Source of the DNA: Rhizomonospora bruguierae
GTDB taxonomy: Bacteria; Actinomycetota; Actinomycetes; Mycobacteriales; Micromonosporaceae
Length of the DNA: 37,466 bases
Direction: 5' to 3'
Assembly: GCF_018397995.1 (NCBI RefSeq)
Contig: NZ_BBQH01000032.1
Coordinates: 51,436-88,901, forward strand
Shown: one piece after another, positions 8,100-15,050 of the stretch
Layout of the letters: each line of letters begins with the position of its first letter
Position numbering within the stretch: position 1 is the stretch's first letter
Notes under the pieces: model-generated
Databases searched by the model: none
Told to the model about the DNA's origin: nothing
What the model saw: the letters and a program-made list of their open reading frames with translations, nothing else
Translations under genes and position numbers: made by a program

Positions 8100-10664
8100 T
8101 CACCCCGCCGCCCCGCCGTCGGTGGCCAGGGCGCGGGCGGCGAGGGCCCGGCCCAGCTCGTCGTCCAGGTCGACGACCGAGCGCCGCAGGCCCGGTTCCA
8201 CGTCGTCGCGGGCGAGCAGTTCGACCGCCGCCGCCCGGGTGGACTCGGCCACCGCGAACCGGGGGAAGGCGAACCGGCTGAGCCATTCGGCGAGCCAGCC
8301 CCTGCGCCGGGTGGCCATCGCGTTCGCCTCGGCGAAGAAGCGGGGTACGTAGGCCGCGGTCAGCCCCTCCTGGCCGGGCTGCCAGAAGCCCTCGGCGGCC
8401 GCCTCCAGCAGCCGGTTGGAGCGGGTGTCGTCGTTCATGATGGCGTCCCAGGCGCGGGCCTTGGCGTCCGCGTCGGGGCGGGCGGCATGGCAGCGGGCGG
8501 CCTGCTGCTCGCCGGTGGCGCTGCGGTCGGCGGCGAGTTCGGCGTCGATGCGGTCGGGGCCCACGGCGTCGAGCACGGTCAGCCGCAGCAGGATGGCCCA
8601 GCGCAGGTCGGCGTCGACCGACAGCCCGCCGGGGACCCCGGTGCCGGCCAGCCAGTCTTCGAGCAGCGCGATGTCGCGGGTGGTGGCGATCAGGCCGCGG
8701 GCGGCGGCGAGCCGGTGGGAGTCGTCGGGGGCCGCGTCCAGTACGGCGGCGCAGGTGGCCGCGAGGGCGGTCTCGGCGGTGGCGTACCGCTCGGGCGGCA
8801 GGAAGCGCGGCGCGGCCGGCAGGACCAGTGACAGCACGTCCTGCACGACGGTGACCAGCGGCTCCGCCGGGAGCGTGGCGCCCAGCAGGTCGATCATCCG
8901 GGTGATCGGCAGCTCCGCGTCGCGCACGGCGGCCCAGACCGAGCCCCAGATCACCGCGCGGGTCAGCGGGTCGGCGAGCCCGGGCAGGGCGGTCGGCAGC
9001 GCGGCCAGGCCGCGCTCGTCCAGCCTGACCTTGGCGAAGGTGAGGTCGCCGTCGTTGAGCACCAGCAGGTCGCCCCGGCGGCCCGCCAGCCCCGGTACCG
9101 GGGTGCGCCCGTCGTCGGTGGCCGGGTCCAGGTCCACCTCGACCCGGTGCAGGGGCGCCCCGGCGGCGGCGTAGAGGCCGATGCCGATGCGGTGCGGGCG
9201 CAGCGTCGGGTACCCCGGCGGCGCCTCCTGGACGACGGTGACCGACCCGTACGAGCCGTCGCCGGCGACCTCGACGAGCGGACGGAGCGTGTTCACCTGG
9301 GGCCGGCGCAGCCACAGCTCGGCCCAGCCGGTGAGGTCCCGCCCGCTGGCCGCGCCGAGCGCGCCGAGCAGGTCCGCCAGGGTGGCGTTGCCGTAGGCGT
9401 GCGCGGCGAAGTGGGCGTTGAGGCCGGCCAGGAACGCCTCGTCGCCGACCCAGGCGACGAGTTGGCGCAGCACCGAGGCGCCCTTGGCGTACGAGATGCC
9501 GTCGAACGCCAGCAGCGCCTGCGCCGTGTCGGTGACCTCCTCGGGCGCGACCGGGTGGGTGGACGGGCGCTGGTCGGCCGCGTACCCCCAGCCCTTGCGG
9601 ACCATCGCGAACGTGGTCCAGGTCTCGCGGAAGGCGGTGGCGGCGCCGGTGACCCGGTAGCCCAGGTACTCGGCGAACGACTCGTTCAGCCACAGGTCGT
9701 CCCACCAGCGCATGGTGACCAGGTCGCCGAACCACATGTGCGCCATCTCGTGCGCGATCACGGCGGCACGCTGCTCCCGCTCACTCTCGGTGACCGCCGA
9801 GCGGAACACGAACTCGTCCCGGAGGGTGACCAGGCCCGGGTTCTCCATCGCGCCGGCGTTGAACTCGGGCACGAACAGCTGGTCGTACTTGCCGAACGGG
9901 TACGGCACGGCGAACAGCCGGTGGTACTCGTCCAGGCAGCCGCGGGTGATCTCCATCAGCTCGTCCGCGTGCCGGTCCAGGTGCTCGGCGAGGCTGGCCC
10001 GGCAGTAGAGGCCGAGCGGGATCGGCCCCTCGGGGCCGGAGTGTTCCGCGTGCACGCCGTGGTATGGCCCGCCGGCCACCACGATCAGGTACGGCGAGAG
10101 TCGTCTGGTGCGCTCGAACTCCCAGCGCCCCGGCCCGACCCGCTCGCCGGGCGCGTTGCCGAGCACGGTCCAGGCGGGATCGGCGGTCACCCGGACCGTG
10201 AACTCGGCCTTCAGGTCCGGCTGGTCGAAGCAGGCGAAGGTGCGCTGCGCGTCGTCCAGGAACGACTGGGCGTAGACGTAGGTGGCGCCGTCGGCGGGGT
10301 CGGTGAAGCGGTGCAGCCCCTCCCCGGTGCGCGAGTACGCCATGTCGGCGTCCACGACCAGTTCGTTCTCGGCGGCCAGATCCGGCAGCGGCAGGCGGTT
10401 GCCGGCCAGGGTGGCCGGGTCCAGCTCCGCGCCGTTGAGCCGGGCGGAGCGCAGCCGCACCGGTTTGAGTTCCACGAATGCCGTCGCGCCCGGGCGGGCC
10501 GCGCGGAAGCGGATTACCGTGCGCGACCGGAACGACTCCGGGCCGGTCAGGTCCAGATCGATGTCGTACTCGCGCGGGTCGAGCAGCGCGGCGCGCTCGT
10601 CCGCCTCGGCCCGGGTCAGGCTGTGGTACCGGGAGTGGTCCTGGGTGTCGCCCTGGCTGTGCAT
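8100..10664 (-). CDS. pepN: Aminopeptidase N, M1 zinc metallopeptidase
   Basis: This 854-residue cytoplasmic enzyme removes N-terminal residues from peptides. The N-terminal beta domain (EYDIDLDLTGPESFRSRTVIRF) is followed by the exopeptidase signature GAMENPG near residue 270. The zinc site HEMAHMWFGDL (HExxH) is near 305, with the third ligand in LWLNESFAEYLGY (E, 18 residues after HExxH). A C-terminal ERAP1-like helical domain fills the second half. The ATG at 10664 is preceded by AGGA at seven bases. An open frame continues upstream but crosses the divergent DUF397 promoter, so the longer form is rejected. The length matches actinobacterial PepN (about 850). Confidence 0.95.
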   Translation of the reverse strand: MHSQGDTQDHSRYHSLTRAEADERAALLDPREYDIDLDLTGPESFRSRTVIRFRAARPGATAFVELKPVRLRSARLNGAELDPATLAGNRLPLPDLAAENELVVDADMAYSRTGEGLHRFTDPADGATYVYAQSFLDDAQRTFACFDQPDLKAEFTVRVTADPAWTVLGNAPGERVGPGRWEFERTRRLSPYLIVVAGGPYHGVHAEHSGPEGPIPLGLYCRASLAEHLDRHADELMEITRGCLDEYHRLFAVPYPFGKYDQLFVPEFNAGAMENPGLVTLRDEFVFRSAVTESEREQRAAVIAHEMAHMWFGDLVTMRWWDDLWLNESFAEYLGYRVTGAATAFRETWTTFAMVRKGWGYAADQRPSTHPVAPEEVTDTAQALLAFDGISYAKGASVLRQLVAWVGDEAFLAGLNAHFAAHAYGNATLADLLGALGAASGRDLTGWAELWLRRPQVNTLRPLVEVAGDGSYGSVTVVQEAPPGYPTLRPHRIGIGLYAAAGAPLHRVEVDLDPATDDGRTPVPGLAGRRGDLLVLNDGDLTFAKVRLDERGLAALPTALPGLADPLTRAVIWGSVWAAVRDAELPITRMIDLLGATLPAEPLVTVVQDVLSLVLPAAPRFLPPERYATAETALAATCAAVLDAAPDDSHRLAAARGLIATTRDIALLEDWLAGTGVPGGLSVDADLRWAILLRLTVLDAVGPDRIDAELAADRSATGEQQAARCHAARPDADAKARAWDAIMNDDTRSNRLLEAAAEGFWQPGQEGLTAAYVPRFFAEANAMATRRRGWLAEWLSRFAFPRFAVAESTRAAAVELLARDDVEPGLRRSVVDLDDELGRALAARALATDGGAAG

Positions 10665-10697
10665 GCGACCATCCTGCCCGAACGCGCCCGGTCGGGT

Positions 10698-10704
10698 TAC
10701 CCTA
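10698..10704. promoter_or_regulatory. Overlapping divergent -10 elements (pepN / DUF397 gene)
   Basis: TACCCT on the plus strand (10698-10703) and TAGGGT on the minus strand (10704-10699) share five positions. Each fits TANNNT. The plus-strand one would start transcription about 40 bases before the DUF397 GTG, and the minus-strand one about 30 bases before the pepN ATG. The -35 regions are weak (GGGACG for pepN at 18-bp spacing), so this is tentative. Confidence 0.35.
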
Positions 10705-10748
10705 CGGGCGACCGACCATCCTCGTCCCGACCCTCGGAGAGCCCTACC

Positions 10749-10964
10749 GTGAGCACCAGCACGCCACACCCGAAGGGCGCCTTCGACGCCGCCACCGCCC
10801 AGTGGCAGCGGGCCGAGGGCAGCACCGTGGAGGTCGCCTTCTCCGCCGATCTGATCGGGCTGCGCAACGCCGCGCAGCCGGACGGCCCGGTGCTGGTGTT
10901 CACCCAGGGCGAGTGGGAGGCGTTCGTCGATGGCGCCCGGGACGGCGAGTTCGACCTCGACTGA
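10749..10964 (+). CDS. DUF397 domain protein (orphan)
   Basis: This 71-residue protein matches the actinobacterial DUF397 pattern: a tryptophan-containing start (ATAQWQRAEGS), EVAFSADLIGLRNAAQPDGPVLVF, and the ending GEWEAFVDGARDGEFD. The GTG at 10749 has GGAGAG eight bases upstream. DUF397 proteins are normally encoded next to an XRE-type helix-turn-helix regulator and are thought to act as its partner, in pairs related to toxin-antitoxin or developmental switches. No XRE gene is adjacent here: pepN is divergent on one side and the trpS leader lies on the other. It may act with a regulator encoded elsewhere. Confidence 0.85.
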   Translation: MSTSTPHPKGAFDAATAQWQRAEGSTVEVAFSADLIGLRNAAQPDGPVLVFTQGEWEAFVDGARDGEFDLD

Positions 10965-11029
10965 CGGCCCGTCGCGGGCGAGCCCCGCGACCGGAAGCCC
11001 CGCGATGAGAAGTCCACGGTGGGAGCCGC

Positions 11030-11059
11030 TCGACCGGGCGCGGGATCGCGCGCTACCGT
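11030..11059 (+). promoter_or_regulatory. Promoter of the trpS leader
   Basis: TCGACC (11030-11035) resembles the -35 TTGACC. TACCGT (11054-11059) fits the -10 TANNNT, with an 18-base spacer. Transcription would start near 11066, which is the first base of an in-frame GTG of the leader peptide. Confidence 0.55.
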
Positions 11060-11065
11060 GGTCGC

Positions 11066-11131
11066 GTGCGGATGAGTCCGATCTTCCTCGGCTGGTGGCG
11101 CTCCGACGGGCGGCCACCCTTTTCCGCATAG
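11066..11131 (+). CDS. trpL: trpS leader peptide with tandem Trp codons
   Basis: A short frame upstream of trpS reads MSPIFLGWWRSDGRPPFSA from the ATG at 11072 to TAG at 11129-11131. An in-frame GTG at 11066 coincides with the predicted transcription start, so the leader may be translated from a leaderless mRNA. Two adjacent tryptophan codons lie at 11093-11098. Tryptophan is the rarest amino acid, so tandem Trp codons in a 20-residue frame immediately before a tryptophanyl-tRNA synthetase gene point to a sensor peptide. Ribosome stalling at these codons would report a low level of charged tRNA-Trp. This type of control is established for an auxiliary TrpRS gene in Streptomyces. Confidence 0.75.
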   Translation: MRMSPIFLGWWRSDGRPPFSA

Positions 11132-11167
11132 GCAACCACTACCGCGGCCGCCCGATCCGGGCGGCCG
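11094..11167 (+). promoter_or_regulatory. Ribosome-mediated transcription attenuator of trpS
   Basis: Four segments can form alternative stems. Segment 1 GGTGGC (11094-11099, over the Trp codons) pairs with GCCACC (11113-11118). Segment 2 CGGGCGGCC (11107-11115) is fully complementary to segment 3 GGCCGCCCG (11146-11154), giving an antiterminator. Segment 3 also pairs with segment 4 (CGGGCGGCCG, 11158-11167), giving a 10-bp stem with a 3-base loop. Stalling at the Trp codons would cover segment 1 and favour 2:3. Ribosome release at the 11131 stop would cover segment 2 and favour the 3:4 terminator. No U-tract follows, as is common in actinobacterial terminators. Confidence 0.7.
11145..11167 (+). 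terminator. Attenuator terminator hairpin before trpS
   Basis: CGGCCGCCCG (11145-11154), loop ATC, CGGGCGGCCG (11158-11167): a perfect 10-bp all-GC stem. It lies 14 bases after the leader-peptide stop and 55 bases before the trpS start. There is no T-run after it. Confidence 0.6.
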
Positions 11168-11221
11168 TCTCCGTGTGGGGTGGGCCGGCCCGTCGGGCGC
11201 TCCGACCCACCGGAGGCACCC

Positions 11222-12214
11222 TTGTCCACCACCCTCACCCGGACCCGCCGGCTGACCGGCTTCAAGCCGACCGGCCACTTCACGCTGGGTAACCTGCTCG
11301 GCGCGATCCGCCCGATCGTGGCCCCGCAGTACGGCTCGGAGTGCGTCGCGTTCCTGGCGGACCTGCACGCGATGACGAAGGAGCACGATCCGGCGGCGCT
11401 GCGGGCGCTGACCCTGGAGCAGGCGACCGTGCTGCTCGCCGCCGGCGTCGACCCGGACCGCACGCTGCTGTACGTGCAGTCCCAGCTGCCGCAGCACACC
11501 GAACTGCACTACCTGCTGGAGTGCGCCACCGGGTACGGCGAGGCCCAGCGGATGATCCAGTTCAAGGAGGAGTCCACCCGGCAGGCGCAGGTGCGGCTCA
11601 GCCTGCTCACGTACCCGGTGCTGATGGCCGCCGACGTGCTGCTGCACGACACGGACGAGGTCCCGGTCGGCGACGACCAGACGCAGCACATGGAACTGAC
11701 CCGCGGCATCGCCACCCGCTTCAACCACCGGTACGGGCCCACGTTCACTGTGCCGCGGGTGGTGAACCCCGAGGTCGCGGCGCGGGTCATGGACCTGTCG
11801 GACCCCCGGGCCAAGATGGGCAAGTCGACCGGGTCGGTGGCGGGCACGCTGTTCGTCCTCGACCCGCCGGCGGCGGTGCGGCGCAAGGTCTCCCGCGCGG
11901 TCACCGACGGCGAGTCCCGGGTGCGGCACGACCCGGAGCGCAAGCCGGGGGTGTCCAACCTGCTGGAGATCCTCGCGGCGTGCACCGACCGGCCGCTGGC
12001 CGACCTGGCCGGCGAGTTCGACTCGTACGGGCGGCTGAAGGCGGCGGTGACCGAGGCGGTGGTGGCGTTGACGCATCCGATCCAGGTGCGGTATGCGGAG
12101 TTGTCCCGCGACCCGGGGTACGTGCGCCGGGTGCTCGAGGAGGGGGCCGAACGGGCACGGGAGCGCGCCGAACAGACGGTGTTCCGGGCCAGGCGCGCGA
12201 TGGGGCTGCTCTGA
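11222..12214 (+). CDS. trpS: Tryptophanyl-tRNA synthetase (probably the regulated, auxiliary type)
   Basis: This 330-residue class I synthetase attaches tryptophan to tRNA-Trp. Residues 16-24 carry the HIGH-type motif as PTGHFTLGN. VGDDQTQHMELTR is the typical TrpRS substrate-binding stretch. The KMSKS loop reads KMGKS (residues 198-202), a variant. The TTG at 11222 is chosen because GGAGG lies five bases upstream. A GTG at 11180 is in frame but has no ribosome binding site and begins only 13 bases after the terminator stem. Expression appears to be controlled by the Trp-leader attenuator described separately. Streptomyces has two TrpRS enzymes, and the one under leader control is resistant to the antibiotic indolmycin. 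Whether this one is resistant is inference. Confidence 0.93.
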   Translation: MSTTLTRTRRLTGFKPTGHFTLGNLLGAIRPIVAPQYGSECVAFLADLHAMTKEHDPAALRALTLEQATVLLAAGVDPDRTLLYVQSQLPQHTELHYLLECATGYGEAQRMIQFKEESTRQAQVRLSLLTYPVLMAADVLLHDTDEVPVGDDQTQHMELTRGIATRFNHRYGPTFTVPRVVNPEVAARVMDLSDPRAKMGKSTGSVAGTLFVLDPPAAVRRKVSRAVTDGESRVRHDPERKPGVSNLLEILAACTDRPLADLAGEFDSYGRLKAAVTEAVVALTHPIQVRYAELSRDPGYVRRVLEEGAERARERAEQTVFRARRAMGLL

Positions 12215-12216
12215 GG

Positions 12217-12241
12217 CGCCCCTCGGGTCTTCGCCGGGGCG
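12217..12241 (+). terminator. Possible terminator after trpS
   Basis: CGCCCC (12217-12222) and GGGGCG (12236-12241) can form a 6-bp stem with a 13-base loop just after the trpS stop and before the PadR promoter region. The stem is short and in a GC-rich context, so it may be chance. Confidence 0.25.
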
Positions 12242-12257
12242 GCACCGGGTGTAATAC
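12230..12257 (+). promoter_or_regulatory. Putative promoter of padR-MFS operon
   Basis: TTCGCC (12230-12235) and TAATAC (12252-12257) are spaced by 16 bases and could be -35 and -10 elements. The -10 overlaps the first three bases of the PadR palindrome, which would suit repression by competition with RNA polymerase. Confidence 0.4.
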
Positions 12258-12270
12258 TCCACGTGGAGTA
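12255..12270 (+). promoter_or_regulatory. Perfect 16-bp palindrome, likely PadR operator
   Basis: TACTCCACGTGGAGTA is a perfect palindrome ending four bases before the PadR start codon. Its right half supplies the GGAG of the ribosome binding site, and its left half overlaps the putative -10. PadR regulators commonly bind dyad operators in their own promoters, so autoregulation of the padR-exporter operon is likely. A further GGAGTA half-site occurs at 12279-12284. Confidence 0.65.
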
Positions 12271-12274
12271 ACCA

Positions 12275-12871
12275 ATGCGGAGTACACGACGCGGGGCGCT
12301 GACCCCGCTGGCACTCACCGTCCTGCGGTTGTTGACGCAGGGCGGCCCCATGCACCCGTACGAGATGCACCAGCGCATCCGCGAGCAGCACACCGACCAC
12401 GTGATCAAGTTGCGCGCCGGCTCGCTGTACCACACGGTGGAGCGGTTGCACCGGGCCGACCTGGTCGAGCCGGTGGAGACCGGTCGCGAGGGGCGGCGCC
12501 CGGAGCGGACCGTCTACGCGATCACCGAGGCCGGCGCGGAGGAGTTCAGCGCCGGCCTACACGACCTGCTGCGCGCGCCCCGGGACGAGTACCCGGTGTT
12601 CGCGGCCGCCGTGGAGATGCTGCACGCCCTGCCGCCCGCGGACGCGGCCCGCCTGCTCGGCGAGCGGCTGATCGCGCTGGAGGGGCACCTGGCCCGGGTC
12701 GAGCGGATCCGCGTCGGGCTGCTGCGCGACCGCGACCTGGACCGGGTCCTGCTCGTGGAGCTGGAGTACAAGGAGGCGATGTGCCGGGCCGAGGTGGCCT
12801 GGGTACGCGGGCTCCTGGACGAGATCGCCAGCGGCCGGCTGAGCTGGCCGGCACCGGAGGAGAACAGATGA
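12275..12871 (+). CDS. PadR family transcriptional regulator
   Basis: The 198-residue protein has a PadR-type winged helix at about residues 10-95: LTPLALTVLRLLTQGGPMHPYEMHQRI, then GSLYHTVERLHRADLVEPV and RTVYAITEAGAEEF. A C-terminal helical region (about 110-190) is consistent with the dimerisation domain of the longer PadR subgroup. PadR proteins are repressors released by small molecules and often control adjacent drug exporters. The ATG at 12275 has GGAG six bases upstream, inside a perfect palindrome that is probably its operator. Its TGA overlaps the ATG of the exporter (ATGA), so both are one translationally coupled operon. Confidence 0.93.
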   Translation: MRSTRRGALTPLALTVLRLLTQGGPMHPYEMHQRIREQHTDHVIKLRAGSLYHTVERLHRADLVEPVETGREGRRPERTVYAITEAGAEEFSAGLHDLLRAPRDEYPVFAAAVEMLHALPPADAARLLGERLIALEGHLARVERIRVGLLRDRDLDRVLLVELEYKEAMCRAEVAWVRGLLDEIASGRLSWPAPEENR

Positions 12872-14517
12872 CCACACCGGCACCCGGTGCCCAGCGCGAG
12901 CGCAGCCCCTGGCTGGTGCTGTTCGTGCTCTGCCTGGGCTTCTTCATGATCCTGCTGGACACCACGATCGTGAACATCGCGATCCCCGACATGGGCACCG
13001 ATCTGGACGCCTCGCTGGACCAGATCCTGTGGGTGATCAACGCCTACGTGCTGGTCTACGCGGTGCTGCTGATCACCGCCGGCCGGCTGGGTGACCTGTG
13101 GGGGCCGAAGCGGATGTTCATCGCCGGCCTGGTGGTGTTCACGCTCGCCTCGGCGGCGTGCGGCTTCGCCCGCAACCCGGAGCAACTGATCATCGGCCGG
13201 ATCGTGCAGGGCGTCGGCGGCGCGCTACTCACCCCGCAGACGCTGTCGGTACTCACGGTGATCTTCCCGCCGGAGAAGCGCGGCGCGGCGTTCGGCATCT
13301 GGGGCGGGGTGGCCGGCGTCGCCACGATCGCCGGGCCGACGCTGGGCGGCTTCCTGGTCACCAACTTCGGCTGGGAAATGATCTTCTTCGTGAACCTGCC
13401 GGTCGGCATCCTCACGGTGGCACTCGCCGCCTGGGCGATGCCCGGCCTCAAGCTCAACCGCCGGCACCGGCTGGACACGCTCGGCACGCTGCTGGCCACG
13501 GTGGGCCTGTTCCTGGTCGTCTACGGGCTGATCGAGGGCGAGCCGCACCACTGGGGCAAGGTCTGGGGCCCGGTCACGATCCCCGAGGTGATCGGCGCCG
13601 GGGTGCTGGTGCTCATCGCGTTCGGGTGGCACCAGTACGCGACCCGGGGCGGCGAGCCGCTGGTCCCGTTCTCGATCTTCGCGGACCGCAACTACTCGCT
13701 GATGAACTGGGTCAGCGCGGCGATCGCGTTCGGCATGCTGGGCCTGTTCCTGCCGCTGGTGATCTTCCTACAGTCGGTGGTCGGGCTGAGCGCGTTCCAC
13801 GCCGGGGTGGCGACCGCGCCGATGTCGCTGGTCTCCATGGTCATCGCGCCGGTCGCCGGCCGGCTGGCGGACCGGCTGGGCGGCAAGTGGATCCTGTTCG
13901 CCGGCCTGAGCCTGTGGACCGCCGGCATGGGGATGGTGGTCTGGCTGTCGCGCCAGGACGCCGGCCAATGGACGCTCCTGCCCGGCCTGCTGGTCGCCGG
14001 CTTCGGCCTCGGCTTCACGTTCGCGCCGCTGTCCACCATCGCGATGCGCAACATCGCCCCGCGGGTGGCCGGCGCGGCGTCCGGCGTGCTGAACACCACC
14101 CGGCAACTCGGCGGGGTGATCGGCTCGGCGGCGGTCGGCGCGCTGCTACAGGTCCAGCTCTCGGACCACCTGCGCGACTCGGCGCGGGAGCACGCCGCCG
14201 CCCTGCCGCCGCAGGTGCGGGACCAGTTCGTGGCCGGGTTCAGCAACGCGGCCAGCGGCAGCCTGCACATCGGCGCCGGGCAGACCGGGGTGCAGCTCCC
14301 GCCGGACGTGCCGGCGCAGGTGCGGCCGGCGATCGAGGCGGCCGCCGCGGCCACGTTCCACGAGGCGTTCACCGCGGCGATGCGCACCACGCTGATCCTG
14401 CCGCTCGCGGTGCTGGCGGTCGCCGCGCTGTCCTGCCTGCTCATCCGGCGCCGCCGGCTCGACCTGGGCGTGCCGGGCACCGCCGAGCCCGAGCCGGCCG
14501 CCGCAGCGGCGCGCTGA
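12868..14517 (+). CDS. MFS drug exporter, DHA2 (EmrB/QacA) family
   Basis: The 549-residue protein has about 14 transmembrane helices, the size and layout of the DHA2 proton-driven multidrug exporters. It shows the motif D1-type stretch LDTTIVNIAIPDM in the first helix, motif A as GRLGDLWGPKRMF after the second, the motif B region IIGRIVQGVGGALLTPQTL and motif C as GIWGGVAGVATIAGPTLGG. A periplasmic loop near residues 430-490 precedes the last helix. The ATG at 12868 overlaps the padR stop, and GGAGGAGAAC provides a strong ribosome binding site. The substrate is unknown. Linkage to a PadR repressor, and nearness to a possibly drug-tolerant TrpRS, suggest a role in antibiotic tolerance. Confidence 0.95.
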   Translation: MTTPAPGAQRERSPWLVLFVLCLGFFMILLDTTIVNIAIPDMGTDLDASLDQILWVINAYVLVYAVLLITAGRLGDLWGPKRMFIAGLVVFTLASAACGFARNPEQLIIGRIVQGVGGALLTPQTLSVLTVIFPPEKRGAAFGIWGGVAGVATIAGPTLGGFLVTNFGWEMIFFVNLPVGILTVALAAWAMPGLKLNRRHRLDTLGTLLATVGLFLVVYGLIEGEPHHWGKVWGPVTIPEVIGAGVLVLIAFGWHQYATRGGEPLVPFSIFADRNYSLMNWVSAAIAFGMLGLFLPLVIFLQSVVGLSAFHAGVATAPMSLVSMVIAPVAGRLADRLGGKWILFAGLSLWTAGMGMVVWLSRQDAGQWTLLPGLLVAGFGLGFTFAPLSTIAMRNIAPRVAGAASGVLNTTRQLGGVIGSAAVGALLQVQLSDHLRDSAREHAAALPPQVRDQFVAGFSNAASGSLHIGAGQTGVQLPPDVPAQVRPAIEAAAAATFHEAFTAAMRTTLILPLAVLAVAALSCLLIRRRRLDLGVPGTAEPEPAAAAAR

Positions 14518-14533
14518 CCGGCGGCTACGCCGG
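14518..14533. terminator. Short convergent hairpin between exporter and GNAT genes
   Basis: CCGGCG (14518-14523), loop GCTA, CGCCGG (14528-14533) lies where the exporter stop and the GNAT stop meet. A bidirectional terminator is possible, but the stem is only 6 bp. Confidence 0.3.
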
Positions 14534-14989
14534 AACCGGCAGCCGCTTCTCGAAGCAGACGCTGTACGGGTTGCTCGCGTACTCCCCGTAGGTGGGGATC
14601 CGCTGGTACCCCGCCGACGTGTAGAGAGCCAGGGCGACGGGCAGGTAGCTGCCCGTCGCCAGGCGCAGCACCGTGTACCCGCCGCGGGTCGCCAGCTCCT
14701 CCAGCGCCACGAGGAGCTGGCGCGCCAGCCCTCGGCCCCGGTACGCCGGGCGCACGTACATCCGCGTGATCTCCGCGGCCCCGTCCGGCAGCTCCTGGAA
14801 CCCGCCGCAGGCGACCACCCGGCCGTCCACGATGCCGACCAGGAAGGTGCCGACCAGGGCCCGGAGGTTGGCACGCGGCGGGAAGATCCGGCGGTCCGGC
14901 CCCGCGTCGTTCTCGCGCAGCTCCCGCTGCTGTGCCGTGGCCAGAGTGACGAGTTCCGGGTCGGTGGTGGGCCGGTGTTCGATCAGCAC
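14525..14989 (-). CDS. GNAT family N-acetyltransferase
   Basis: This 154-residue GNAT enzyme has motif A as ITRMYVRPAYRGRGLARQLL, in which the acetyl-CoA-binding RGRGLA loop is at about residues 84-89. The typical later segment LATGSYLPVALALYTSAGYQ holds the conserved tyrosine. It would transfer an acetyl group from acetyl-CoA to a small molecule or protein amine, but the substrate cannot be told. The GTG at 14989 has TAGCCT six bases upstream and no Shine-Dalgarno, which suggests a leaderless transcript. It is convergent with the exporter, seven bases between stop codons, and lies downstream of obgE. Confidence 0.9.
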   Translation of the reverse strand: MLIEHRPTTDPELVTLATAQQRELRENDAGPDRRIFPPRANLRALVGTFLVGIVDGRVVACGGFQELPDGAAEITRMYVRPAYRGRGLARQLLVALEELATRGGYTVLRLATGSYLPVALALYTSAGYQRIPTYGEYASNPYSVCFEKRLPVPA

Positions 14990-14995
14990 CGCGCG

Positions 14996-15001
14996 AGGCT
15001 A
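14996..15001 (-). promoter_or_regulatory. -10 element of the GNAT gene (leaderless)
   Basis: TAGCCT on the minus strand, six bases (CGCGCG) before the GTG at 14989. No ribosome binding site is present, consistent with transcription starting at the start codon. Confidence 0.45.
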
Positions 15002-15050
15002 CCCGGTGCGAATTGCGCGGAGGTTTCCGACATGTGGCCGCCGGAAGCGG

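Noticed and set aside
10665-11135. Upstream in-frame extension of pepN
   Set aside because: It crosses the DUF397 gene and the trpS leader. The conserved PepN start lies at 10664, with AGGA before it.
11341-12867. Upstream in-frame extension of the exporter through trpS and padR
   Set aside because: The exporter start at 12868 has a strong ribosome binding site and overlaps the padR stop. The extension is not protein-like.
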